64,000 nt of DNA, taken from NCBI RefSeq assembly GCF_001641265.1, contig NW_020167536.1, forward strand, positions 620,001 through 684,000, written 5' to 3'. Of the stretch, positions 30,754-40,277 are shown piece after piece; the first letter of the stretch is position 1; each line of letters starts with the position of its first letter. The notes below the pieces were generated by a model. It had not been told where the DNA came from, searched no databases, and worked only from the letters and a program-made list of their open reading frames with translations. A program made the position numbers and the translations under genes. Source of the DNA: Pseudogymnoascus destructans. Taxonomy: Eukaryota; Ascomycota; Leotiomycetes; Thelebolales; Thelebolaceae.

Positions 30754-32016
30754 ATGAGGAAAATGACCTCAAACATCCCCCAAGACAATGATGGTCAACC
30801 GTCACGAATGTCAACGAGACAAACCACCGCTGCAGCTACGACCGCTGCACCCACCGATGACATACCGGATCGAATGGCAAACCTCGAGATCCAGATGCAA
30901 GAGATCAAGGAAATGATAGCCAACCTAGCGGCAACCCAGACCAGAATACCGTCCACGCCACAGGTGGACACCGTCGAAGTTGAGGAGCGACGAACTTCCC
31001 CTATGCGAAACACCCCCGAGACAGTTCAGTTGCCGCCTCTTCGAAACACTCGTTCTCCATCGATTCCGAGGATGTATTCCGAAGACCCTCCGAATCGCTA
31101 CAAGAAATCCACCATCTCTGAGAAGATTACGCCGCTCAGCGATGGGATAGAACATACCTTTATGCAATGGAGCGCGTCCATTCGGGACCGCCTCGTAGTC
31201 AATGAGGATCACTACCCTACCGACGTCTCGAGAAGAGCGTTGATATGGGGGACTACGACTGGCCTGGCAAAGAAATACCTCGAACCCCAATACCTATCCG
31301 CGACACATGGGTTTCGGAGTGCCGACGAGATGATGGACCTGTTGGGTTCATATTACCTCACTGGCAACGAAACGGAACAGGCCCGGAACCTCTTCGACGA
31401 CCTCCAAATGGGAGAGAAAGGACATACCAACGAGACTTTCTCAGAGTTCAAAGCTCGCTTCCAAAGTGCAGCTATTACGGGACAGGTCACAGAGTCGGAA
31501 TGGTTTCGGTACATGTGGAACAAGTTGACCCCTCAATTCCGTAGCCGCGTAGCGGTTATCAAAAGTCAATGGAAGGGAGACTACCACACTATGGTCCGAG
31601 AACTCACCGCCTTCGATCAGGAGCGACGCCGGAACAACGAGCTAAGCTTCCCGTCCAAGAGCGGCGAGTCGAGCTCCCGAGGACCCGCTCGTCTGAGCTC
31701 ATCTAGGTTCACACCCGCTGAGCCCGGAAGAACCCAACCGCTGAGGCCTACAAGAAGCCCTCTGGTCTCCTTCCAGAGGACTCCTTTTACGCTCACGGCC
31801 CCCAAGCCGGACATTACAGGCCGCGTGCGGACCGCCGTGCCGGCTACGTCCGGGAACTGTTTCAAGTGCGGCAAGCCGGGCCATTTCCAAGACAAATGCC
31901 CGCTCAACCCCACCGTCAAGGAGATTGACCGCGAAGCCCCTGAGGACGAAGAGCAGTGGGAGGAAGCAGTCGCCCACCAGTCGGATGCGTCCCTGGAGGA
32001 AAACGACGAGGCCTAG
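30754..32016 (+). CDS. Element B gag polyprotein, 420 aa
   Basis: First ATG of the frame is 30754. The N-terminus is Thr/Gln-rich with a coiled-coil-like segment (NLEIQMQEIKEMIANLA), followed by a capsid-like domain with WSASIRDRLVVNEDHYP and a CCHC knuckle CFKCGKPGHFQDKC near residue 375. The frame overlaps the pol frame by 61 nt (31956-32016) with pol in -1, the classic arrangement for programmed -1 frameshifting in Ty3/gypsy elements. No internal stop is seen. Gag would assemble the particle and bind the RNA. Confidence 0.9.
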   Translation: MRKMTSNIPQDNDGQPSRMSTRQTTAAATTAAPTDDIPDRMANLEIQMQEIKEMIANLAATQTRIPSTPQVDTVEVEERRTSPMRNTPETVQLPPLRNTRSPSIPRMYSEDPPNRYKKSTISEKITPLSDGIEHTFMQWSASIRDRLVVNEDHYPTDVSRRALIWGTTTGLAKKYLEPQYLSATHGFRSADEMMDLLGSYYLTGNETEQARNLFDDLQMGEKGHTNETFSEFKARFQSAAITGQVTESEWFRYMWNKLTPQFRSRVAVIKSQWKGDYHTMVRELTAFDQERRRNNELSFPSKSGESSSRGPARLSSSRFTPAEPGRTQPLRPTRSPLVSFQRTPFTLTAPKPDITGRVRTAVPATSGNCFKCGKPGHFQDKCPLNPTVKEIDREAPEDEEQWEEAVAHQSDASLEENDEA

Positions 32017-34205
32017 GGAAAGGCTCCTTCCTAGGTCTACGCAAATGTGATCTGCAAGGACTGGATTTACGAGAGCTCTTGGGAGGCTCCCAATTTCTCG
32101 TTGATACAACCCTGAGTATGAACGGACTCGGGGTGCAAACGAAGTCACTCGCAGACACAGGAGCAAATGGCTACCTCGTCATTAATAAGCTTTTCGCGCA
32201 ACGGTTGTCGAAAGCGCTTCAGAGCCCCATACGGAAACTGCCCTACTCTGTACCCATACGTGGATTTCAGCGAAATATCCAAAGCTACGTATCGGAGTAT
32301 ATTCGGTTACACTTGACAGTCGAAGGACGCCGAATATATAACTGCCCCTTTGTGCTCCTAGATCTCGGAGCGCAAGATGTGATAATTGGGAAGAAGCTTT
32401 TTAGCCGCTTCCGAATCCTACTCGACTCTGCAAAGAGCCTGCTAGTATGGCCAAAGGAGTACCCGCCTACTCCTAGCTGGAGCAAAGAGATCACCTTGCC
32501 CTACCACTCGCGTGAACTGTCTATACGTCACCCCGCCCATCAATCGGATGCGAACCGGCGGGACGATGCCATCGACCATGACGACAGACGACGTGAGGGC
32601 GGACGCTCGATACCAATGAAAGTGATAACGGCCCATCATGACGCTATTATGATCACCCCACCGAGCCCGGTGCGAGACGAGGGAACGACCCACCCGCACC
32701 CCAAAACCCCAAGGACACGAGCCTCGCCCGTGGAAACCTATAAAGACGGACCCTTAGGGCAAGTGGAGGCGAAACCTCCAAGAAACGGACCATCCGCATA
32801 TGAGAGAAAGAATCATGGGAGGAGCGGAGTCTTCTCTCTTTCCCGACGCCAGACCCTGGTACGCAGCTTCACGCCGGTCCAAATTTGCGAGATTGGCGCA
32901 AACGCTTTCCACTATGAGATGATGCGAAGCGACTCCGAGTTCTTTACGACAAGCATCTACGAGATCGACCAGATCATCCGAGAGAGGGAAGTGGCCGAGG
33001 ACGAGGAAACGCTCCGCCTCATTCGGGACAAGCTTCCGCATATGCACCGCAACTATTCCGATGTCTTCTCGAAGTCGGAATCTGATCAGCTTCCCCCGCA
33101 TCGCATATACGATCACAAGATACAACTAGAAGCCCCTTTACCAAATGCCTTTTTGCCACTATACCGACAAAGCACCGAAGAGCTTAAGGCGACTAAGCAA
33201 TACCTATTAGAGAACCTCGAGAAGGGCTTTATAGTCAATAGCAATAGCCCGTTTGCCTCCCCTATACTGTTCGTGAAGAAGGCAGATGGCAAACTGAGAT
33301 TTTGTATCGACTACCGGAAGTTGAACGGACTTACCCGTAACGACCCCTACCCTATCCCGCGTATCGACGAACTACTAGGACGGGTGTCGAAAGCAAAAAT
33401 CTTCACGAAGCTAGACATTAGGCAAGCCTTCCATCGTATACGAATGGACCCCGACTCCGAGGAGTACACAACCTTCCGGACTCGGTATGGATCCTACAAA
33501 TGCAAAGTGCTGCCGTTTGGCCTAACGAACGGCCCCGCAACCTATCAGAGGTATATGAACGACGTTCTTACGCAATACTTGGACGACTTCTGTACTGCCT
33601 ACCTAGACGACATCCTAATCTACTCCGAGGACCCCGCGGAACACATGGACCACGTACATAAGGTCCTCCAACGGCTTCGAGAAGCAGGACTACAAGCCAA
33701 CATTAAGAAATGCGAGTTCAACGTAACCCGGACAAAGTATTTAGGCTATATCCTGACTACTACCGGTGTCGAAGCGGATCCCGAGAAGATCGAACCCCTC
33801 CGGAATTGGATCCGGCCAACAACTGTCACAGGCGTGAAGTCTTACCTTGGATTCTGCGGCTTCTACCGCCAATTTATCAGAAATTTCGGGAAAATAGCCA
33901 AGCCTCTCACCACTATCACCAGCCCCTCAGAACCGTTCCTGTGGACTGACGAATGTGAGAACGCTTTTGAAGAAATGCGCCGACAGCTTTTAGCCGTGCA
34001 GGCGCTCCACCACTTCAACCCCGAATTGCCTACGAAGCTGGAAACAGACTCTTCTGATGGAGTCGTAGCCGGTGTCCTTTCTCAGGAACACCCCGACAAG
34101 CGATGGTATCCTGTAAGCTTCTACAGTCACGTCCTATCTGGGCATGAGATCAATTGGGAGATCCACGACAAGGAACTGTTCGCCATCGTCAAAGCGTTCG
34201 CAAAA
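31956..34205 (+). pseudogene. Element B pol, 5' half, cut at the inversion breakpoint
   Basis: Contains the protease (KSLADTGANGYLV), RT (ILFVKKADGKLRFCIDYRK, FTKLDIRQAFHRI, VLPFGLTNGPATY, AYLDDILIYS) and the start of RNase H (LETDSSDGVVAGVLSQ, WEIHDKELFAIVKAFAK). The RNase H domain stops abruptly after AFAK at 34205, and the following bases belong to the NLR gene on the other strand. The missing part of pol continues at 42200 on the minus strand (WRPELASVRHRIDVYTDHRSL). No stop codon lies before the breakpoint. Confidence 0.93.
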
Positions 34206-34437
34206 TACTTAGTATCACTAAGTAGGTCTTCAAGTGACCCGACTCCTATTATATTCTCGTACTCATCATTCTCCTCAAGTTCCTCTCGATAGCGCTCAAC
34301 AGCTTTGTGCCATAGAAGGCTCTCCTCCGTGCTTTATCCCCCAGCACAGTAATTAGCATAGCACGATAATTAAAACAACGTGTTTTCGCGATACTCATGG
34401 CTAAGAAATCCGCCTACCTTGCGCGACCCTTAGTCAT
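34206..34437 (-). pseudogene. NLR-like gene, 5' exons (separated by inversion)
   Basis: Minus strand: exon 34437-34418 (MTKGRA), intron 34417-34332 (GTAGGC...GATAAAG, branch GCTAAT), exon 34331 to the breakpoint. It reads SLLWHKAVERYREELEE, VGSLEDLLSDTK, an N-terminal helical segment as found in fungal STAND/NLR proteins. The sense continuation is at 42201 on the plus strand. The start codon choice is the most upstream one that keeps frame with this exon; it is plausible but not certain. Confidence 0.6.
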
Positions 34438-35543
34438 CTTGGTAGTCTCGATTAAGAATAGGAACTTGTCTTGAAAGCAGTATTAATGAAGATAGGCAGT
34501 TTAACCCCTCAGTTCTCGGTGCTGAAGCGCAGACCTACGGGATCGTTATTCGCAACGTTCCTGATTTTCCACGTGCATGAATGTCACGGGACTTTCATGT
34601 GAAGACGTTTAGTCAGGCACTCAACCCATGGTCTTACCCCGCTTTCTGATGTAAAGTACCTCTCAGAGGAGGGTTAGCGTTCAGTTCAATCTGAAGAGTC
34701 TACGCCTATGGAATCTTATGTGTGACTGTCCATGCCAAGGTCGGCCCTTACAATAAAGTAGTCCAACTCGGTGACCCTACTGTTCCAGCCTCATCACAGA
34801 CACCACCAGCCGCAGCCGCAGCCTTATCTTCAACTTTTGTATTTTATTGAGCGGAGAATATTTAAGGATTACTTCGATTAAAATATACGTGATATGACTA
34901 GCTATCTTCCTTTCGGTCGTGCTTGTTTACCTGTATAGTATAGCACATGAGTATATTTTGGCGCGTTGGGGTGCTTACGAAGGCGGTTTTAAAAATAGCC
35001 CGGGCACTTGGCCCACACTAAATGTGAGTTGAGTGCCCGAACTATTTTTCAAGCCGCCTTCGTTAGCCAATCAGGCTGTAGTACCTTGGGGCCAGCGATA
35101 AGGTACAGATAAAACACCAACATGTTTCTGTACGCGCCGTTGAATTTGAGCCAAAATTATGAAGAATAGACAATGCGTATGGTGGTATTTTTAGTAACAT
35201 GGCATGATTAAATTATCTATAAGACGCTCGCCATGCTCCACCTTATATTACCTTCGATAGAAATCGTGTTTGCAACATCACAAGACCTCACCTGAGATTT
35301 ATAGCATCCCCTAGCAATGCCGAACAAAAGGGTGACCATTACTACTTCAAGTAAGTAATCTTGCCCTTGAATTAATTAAAGTCATTATTAAAAGTAGACT
35401 GCAAGCTAATATCTGTTAAGCTACGGCAAATAGTCCTACACTTCACAAACTTGTTTCCATCTTCCCTTGTTCTCATGATAAAGTACAGTGGTACAACTGG
35501 TGGATTCACGTGTAAGGCGGCCCTCACGTGAGGGCACGTGAGG
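34438..35543. other. Former upstream region of the NLR-like gene
   Basis: No gene recognised. In the pre-inversion order this 1.1 kb lay between the 5' LTR of element C and the NLR start. It contains the inverted repeat at 34977-35063 and palindromic CACGTG-rich sequence at 35505-35540. Confidence 0.5.
34977..35063. repeat. 32-bp imperfect inverted repeat
   Basis: Arms 34977-35008 and 35032-35063 match at 28 of 32 positions around a 23-nt spacer (ACGAAGGCGG...CGGGCACT). This could be a small MITE or a stable hairpin. Confidence 0.85.
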
Positions 35544-35734
35544 TGTCACGGTCTTACAGTGGACCTGGCGGGCTCGGTAAATTAGGGCCTACGGGTTCCT
35601 GTATATAAGGGGCTGGAGGCTCGGAGTGAGGCCACCAGTCAATAGTCGCTGTATCAGCGTAGACCTATTGTGCTTCACACCAATATAACCCTTACTTCCT
35701 GCCTCCTGACCTGGTTCCCTGAACTCCCGTGACA
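35544..35734 (+). repeat. 5' LTR of element C (191 bp, moved by the inversion)
   Basis: TGTCACGG...CCGTGACA, followed at once by a CCCTGGGCC-type priming region and the C gag start. The upstream limit is inferred from the TG...CA ends only, since no second copy is in the window. Confidence 0.6.
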
Positions 35735-35796
35735 CCCTGGGCCCTACGCCTTTACAATTCTATTGACTCAACCTATATTCAGCCTACCAGATTAGG

Positions 35797-35995
35797 ATGG
35801 CAAGCCAGGAAAAGAGGATTACCCGGGCGACCTCCGGAGGAGCGACACCCTCGACGGAACCAACAGAACCTGCCCCGAGGCCTATAGCACAGGAAGCTGA
35901 CAGCCCAAGAGAGGAGATGGCCTCAAAGCTGGCTAGCCTCCGGAGACGAATAGATGAGGAAAAGGCCTACTTCAACACCATGGAAGAGGCCCTCC
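35797..35995 (+). pseudogene. Element C gag, N-terminal part
   Basis: The ATG at 35797 opens MASQEKRITRATSGG, then a Pro/Glu-rich linker and a coiled-coil-like end (MASKLASLRRRIDEEKAYF, NTMEEAL). The coding sequence is cut by the 3' LTR of element A at 35996, with target duplication CCTCC (complement of GGAGG) at 35991-35995. It continues in frame at 25622 on the minus strand. Position and orientation are explained by the 34206-42200 inversion. Confidence 0.85.
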
Positions 35996-36470
35996 TGTAA
36001 CGCTGACTTCTAAACGATAGAAGACACAGAGGTTCTCTTGCGTAAAGGTTTACTTATCAGAGGAGGCAGGGGATCAGACACAAAGGCTTCAAGTAACACG
36101 TTACTAGTATATAACAAATACTGTATTGAGTTGAGCACGAAGCTCCTATCTAAGGGAATACTATCTACTTATATAGTGGCGTCGTGCCTAGTGGACTCTT
36201 GGGAACTCACTCGAGTCCTTGGAGTCCTGGACTCTTAGGACTCTTCTCATCATCCTGCGAGTCCGTCACGTGCCTAGTGGACTCCTGGGAACTCACTCGA
36301 GTCCTCGGAGTCCTGGACTCTTAGGACTCTTCTCATCATCCTGCGAGTCCGTCACGTGATACTTTCGGAACTACTATTCCCCGCTGCCCCTCCAGGCACC
36401 AGGGCCGGTCTCATGCGACCTCCCTCCTTCCTGTCCTGTAGTTGGCCAGCCTTCTTGTTCCGTCGTAACA
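35996..36470 (-). repeat. 3' LTR of element A (475 bp), inverted relative to the 5' LTR
   Basis: Starts TGTAACGCTGAC and ends GTTCCGTCGTAACA; reverse complement of 25628-26102 with no difference noticed by eye. Confidence 0.95.
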
Positions 36471-36518
36471 CTCGCTCCCTTCCCCTGGGCATTCATCTCG
36501 AATCCTATAAGTACGTCC

Positions 36519-37133
36519 ATGTCCCCGGGACTCTGCTGCTCCTCAGCGAGTCCTTCAACATGCAACATGCCTACTGACACTGCCCGCAAACTCCAGGAAC
36601 GCAACGATCTTGTCCGTCGAATAAAGAACCACGGATACGAACTACCCGAAATGGATTCTTGCTCGAACTGCGTGAGGCGAAACATTACTTGCGTGTCGTC
36701 TCCAAATGATTCACGGCGGTGCGCTGAGTGCGTTCGTCGCAACTTGAAAGAAAAGTGTGACTGTATGGGTCCTGAGCATCCTGACTGGGTGAAGCTCGAA
36801 CGGGAGGAGGATCGCCTGGATCGCGAAGAGGAAGAAACCCTTTCGAAGTTACTTCGTCTGCGGAAGCAGAAACGCCTCATCCGAACCCGTGGTAAAGATA
36901 TGCTCCGGCGAGGTTTGAAAACCCTCGACGAGCTTGATGCGGCAGAGGAGGCCGAACGTGTGGCTGCTGAGAAGCGTGACGCTGTTGAGGTCGAGGAACA
37001 GGCAGTTAGCGCTGCCTCCTCGTCTGTAACCGGGACCCCCGCTTCCTCCGATCCACTGGCCTACTCCCCTGCATCTTGGGATCAATGGCTGGCGGATGGC
37101 GGCGTCGATATTCCTCCAGCAGTTCCTTGCTGA
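36519..37133 (+). CDS. Antisense accessory gene of element A, Zn2Cys6-like protein
   Basis: The frame runs opposite to element A's gag-pol, between the end of pol and the 3' LTR, and overlaps the last ~128 bp of pol on the other strand. Two starts are possible, 36519 (204 aa) and 36567 (188 aa; MPTDTARKLQ). Residues from CSNC onward have spacing C-x2-C-x6-C-x9-C-x2-C-x8-C, which fits the fungal Zn(II)2Cys6 binuclear cluster consensus. A basic, coiled-coil-like helix follows (LKLEREEDRLDREEEETLSKLL-type heptads, split by charged residues) and then a Ser/Ala/Pro-rich tail. A DNA-binding regulator is inferred from the cluster only. Element B carries an analogous antisense gene in the same place. 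No stop or frameshift is present. Confidence 0.65.
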   Translation: MSPGLCCSSASPSTCNMPTDTARKLQERNDLVRRIKNHGYELPEMDSCSNCVRRNITCVSSPNDSRRCAECVRRNLKEKCDCMGPEHPDWVKLEREEDRLDREEEETLSKLLRLRKQKRLIRTRGKDMLRRGLKTLDELDAAEEAERVAAEKRDAVEVEEQAVSAASSSVTGTPASSDPLAYSPASWDQWLADGGVDIPPAVPC

Positions 37134-38530
37134 TGTTCCTTGTTGGTTCCCACGAATTATCCGTAGGTTCGTAATTTTCCCATTTTATCAAAAACTCTTC
37201 TCGACGTCCTACTAACCTTCTGTCTAGGATCGCTTCGACCTCATATTCGATGATCTCATTCTCGGGTTGGAGTTCGGTGTCGGTCGCAATTGGGGTATTT
37301 CCTCTTGCTGGTTCCAGTAGTGAGACATGAAATACCGGGTGTAGTCTAGACTTCCTGGGTAGCTGCAGTCTGTAATTAACTGAGCTGACTTTGTTCAATA
37401 TTTTGAATGGTCCCAATTTCTTGAAGTCCAACTTTGTGCTTGGTCATTTCGTTTTGATATGTTTCCGGAGTAGGTATACTTTATCCCCCTCCTTGAAGGC
37501 AGGTTCCATATTGCGCTTCTTGTTTGCGTATGCGGCGGATTGTTCATTTAAGAATTGGATGTCCGTCGCAAGTTGTTCGTGGAACGATTTCAGTTGTTCC
37601 ACCACGATCAGGGCTTGTTCAGCTCGTGATTCATCCGGTCTTGGTTGCCTATATGCTTCTGGCTGGTAGCCATAATTGGCAAAGAACGGTGAGACTTTCG
37701 TTGCTTCTGTCATCGCGCTGTTATATGCAAACTGTGCGATGGGTAAGATCTGAACCCAGTTATCCTGTTGATGATTGACATAGCTTCGCAGGTACTGTTC
37801 AAGGGTCTGATTTAATCTTTCTGTTTGGCCGTCTGTCTGGGGATGAAAAGCTGTTGATAGATTATGATTTGTCCCCAGTAGCGCCATCAATGATTTCCAG
37901 AATTTCGAAGTAAAGAGCTTGTCTCTATCTGAGATGATTTCTTCTGGCATCCCATGATCGGCTAATATGACTCGAATGAAGGTATATGCGAGCGCCTCGG
38001 CGTCGCTAGCTTCTAGATATGGTATAAACTTCCCATATTTCGTGAGTCTTTCCGTGATGACGAGGATAGAGTCGTATTCTATTCCTGTTAACGGGTCCTT
38101 GGAGGGTGGAAGCTTGACGATGAAGTCCAAAGCTATTGATTTCCACGCTCCTTTTGGTACTGGTGTCGACTTGAGTTGTCCGTATGGCAGATGCCTATTG
38201 GATTTTGACTTGCTGCAAATGTCGCACTCTCTTACCACTGTCTCTACCTGCTTCCTCATACCTGGGAAGTAGTAGTGTCGAGTGATTCGTTCGAAGGTTC
38301 GTGTTACTCCCTGATGACCGTGTGCTGGTAACGAGTGTTGTTCTTGCACCAGCGGGCGTCTCATTTGACTTGGGACATACACTAACCCTTTGTATCGAAT
38401 CAATCCTTGTTCGTCGATGGTGAAGTCGCCTTCGACTTTGGACAAGACTCGCTTGGCGCATTCGTCTGTTGCGTAAGCTTTCTTGAGTCTTTCCTCGAGT
38501 TCTGTATCTTTGATGACTGAGATCGTCGCT
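37006..38530 (-). pseudogene. Element A pol, 3' half: integrase and chromodomain
   Basis: Minus strand: zinc-binding region (HGHQGVTRTFERI, CDICSKSKSN), integrase core with D in IALDFIVKLP, D in EIISDRDKLF and E in TAFHPQTDGQTERLNQTLEQ, then a GPF/Y-type module and a chromodomain (VEAILDRRLVGRREEFLIKW, NSWEPTRNI). A TGA directly after HIKTK (near 37442) interrupts the frame where other elements have RPS; CGA-to-TGA fits RIP. It starts after the AGCGA target duplication left by element B. Confidence 0.92.
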
Positions 38531-38831
38531 TGTAAGGACACAGGGAATACGGCTCTCCGTAGGTGCATATGGGAGTGCGAGTCGGAGGTGATGCTGTATT
38601 CTATCCTATAGGTCTACTACGAAGGATACAAAAAAGATGAAGGTGTCACCCTGTATGGCTGTTCCCTTAAAATACCCGAAACTGCTCCGACTCAGCTAGC
38701 TCCCTGTTTGCCTAAGGCTTCCTTACGTTATGTGCCTAAGGCTGTCAGTCGCGACTGACCCGTAACGGCCCCGAGTCTCGATGGCGCCACGTGACGGCCG
38801 TAACTACCCCGAGTAAGGAGGCATCCTTACA
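38531..38831 (-). repeat. 3' LTR of element B (301 bp), inverted relative to the 5' LTR
   Basis: TGTAAGGACACAGGG...GGCATCCTTACA, the reverse complement of 30097-30397 with one G/A difference seen near the AGTTTCGGG stretch. Confidence 0.95.
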
Positions 38832-39380
38832 CTACCCCCCGCCTTGAGAAGGTGCTTTGTCCTCAAAGCACGCAAGCCGAGTAGCTGCCGCGACGAGCCC
38901 TTGTTTGGGTTGGTGGGTGAGGTGCGGGCGCCAAGACTAGAATGCCCTTTGTTTGTCCAGAAGGCTGATGGTGGGCGGCCGTATAGGCACTGGAAGTGGT
39001 CTGAATCCGTTTGCGCAAAGTCGCGTCTTTGTTGTGTGCGCGGCGATTAGTGTTGCGAGGGTCCGTATTGGTATCGAATAGGGTCCGCGCGGTATGTGTC
39101 GAGGGGGAAATTTCGCACTAACCCGATTCGGACGGCTTTGTTATAAGCCAGAATATGAATTCGAGCTTCGCCCAGAACTTGTTGTTTTCTTCACAACAAC
39201 GACGCTGAGCCCCCCTCCCGAGACTGGTAAGTGGCCCTTCCGATGGTACAGCTGGATGCTAACAGGTTGTTTTTAGATACAAAAACACAACGAACGATTT
39301 GGTAGGTGACGGAACCGCGCTGGCGCGGTGGTGATAACTTGGGTTGGGCTGACGGGAAATCGCAGATTTCCAATTTGAAG

Positions 39381-40106
39381 ATGCCGGTTCCCCCTCCTCC
39401 CGGCGCCCTCACTGTGGCTTTCCGCCAGCAGTGTATGCGCTGCGTGCGCGCCAAAGGGCGCAAGAAGGACGGAGATCCCGCCGTCTCGTGTGTGTGGAGC
39501 TTGGAAAGCTCCAAGTGTGAGCGCTGCGTGGCCCAACACGCAACGTGTGTTCCGGTGGGTTCTCGTTTGGTTTTTGGTTTTGTGGTTTGTCTGTCTGCCC
39601 GTCGCTGACCTCTGGAGATAGATCTCCTGGTTTGCTGGCCCGGAGTACCAGAAGCTCCTGGCTACCGAGGCAGCAACCCCTCCCGTCCCCGCCGCCATCA
39701 AGGCCGCTGCGGCGGAGATTGGGCGTGTGGTCACATTGGCCACCGCCAATATGCCGAAGTTCCGCTCCCCGGCCGAGCTTTCGGCCTATATGGAGAGTTG
39801 CGCCCTCCGCGCCGCCGTCGAGGACGGTCTGGAGGTAAGTTTTCCGTTTCCCTTGTGTGTTTTTGGTTCTCGCGCTGACGACCGTAGCGGGTCCGCCAGG
39901 CCGTGGCCGTCGTGGGCCAGAAATCGGCCCTGATCCTGGTGAACCAGGAGAAGGAGATCACTGCCCTTGATGGGGTGGCTTCTGCGGTGGATGCGGTGGG
40001 GGAGTTGGTGGAGAGGATCCCCGACGTCCTCGCCGCGGCGGCGAAGGTGGGCGGTGGTGGGGGGAAGAAGAGGAAGAGGGGGCGGAGGTGGAGGAGGAGG
40101 GGGTGA
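39381..40106 (+). CDS. Antisense accessory gene of element B, Cys-cluster protein, 201 aa, spliced
   Basis: Model: 39381-39554, 39622-39834, 39888-40106; introns 39555-39621 and 39835-39887 are GT-AG. A further 51-nt intron with a GCTAAC branch site (39226-39276) lies in the 5' UTR. The gene runs opposite to gag-pol, between the pol stop and the 3' LTR. Cys residues at the start are spaced C-x2-C-x15-C-x8-C-x2-C-x6-C (CMRC...CERC...). Two helical parts follow (ATANMPKFRSPAELSAYMES, LILVNQEKEITALDGVASAV), then a Gly stretch and a Lys/Arg-rich end that looks like a nuclear signal. GC content is higher than in pol. There is no known family to me; the position and Cys motif parallel the antisense gene of element A. 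Confidence 0.65.
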
Positions 40107-40277
40107 CCGTCGACCTTGGGTGATAGGCCCTGTGTCGGAGGGAACTCGGGCGTGGTCTTTCGCGTGGGGTCACTTCGACCCTTCGTCTCTCATGGTGGTA
40201 GCCGCTTGTTGCGACGCCGGTGAGACGTTTGGGAAGGGTGGCTTCCGCAAGGGCTACGGCTCTGAGGGTGCCCTGGC

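Noticed and set aside
30097..38831. Two B LTRs in opposite orientation as ends of one palindromic element
   Set aside because: Both halves of B gag-pol and the AGCGA duplication show a normal direct-repeat LTR element rearranged by the 34206-42200 inversion.
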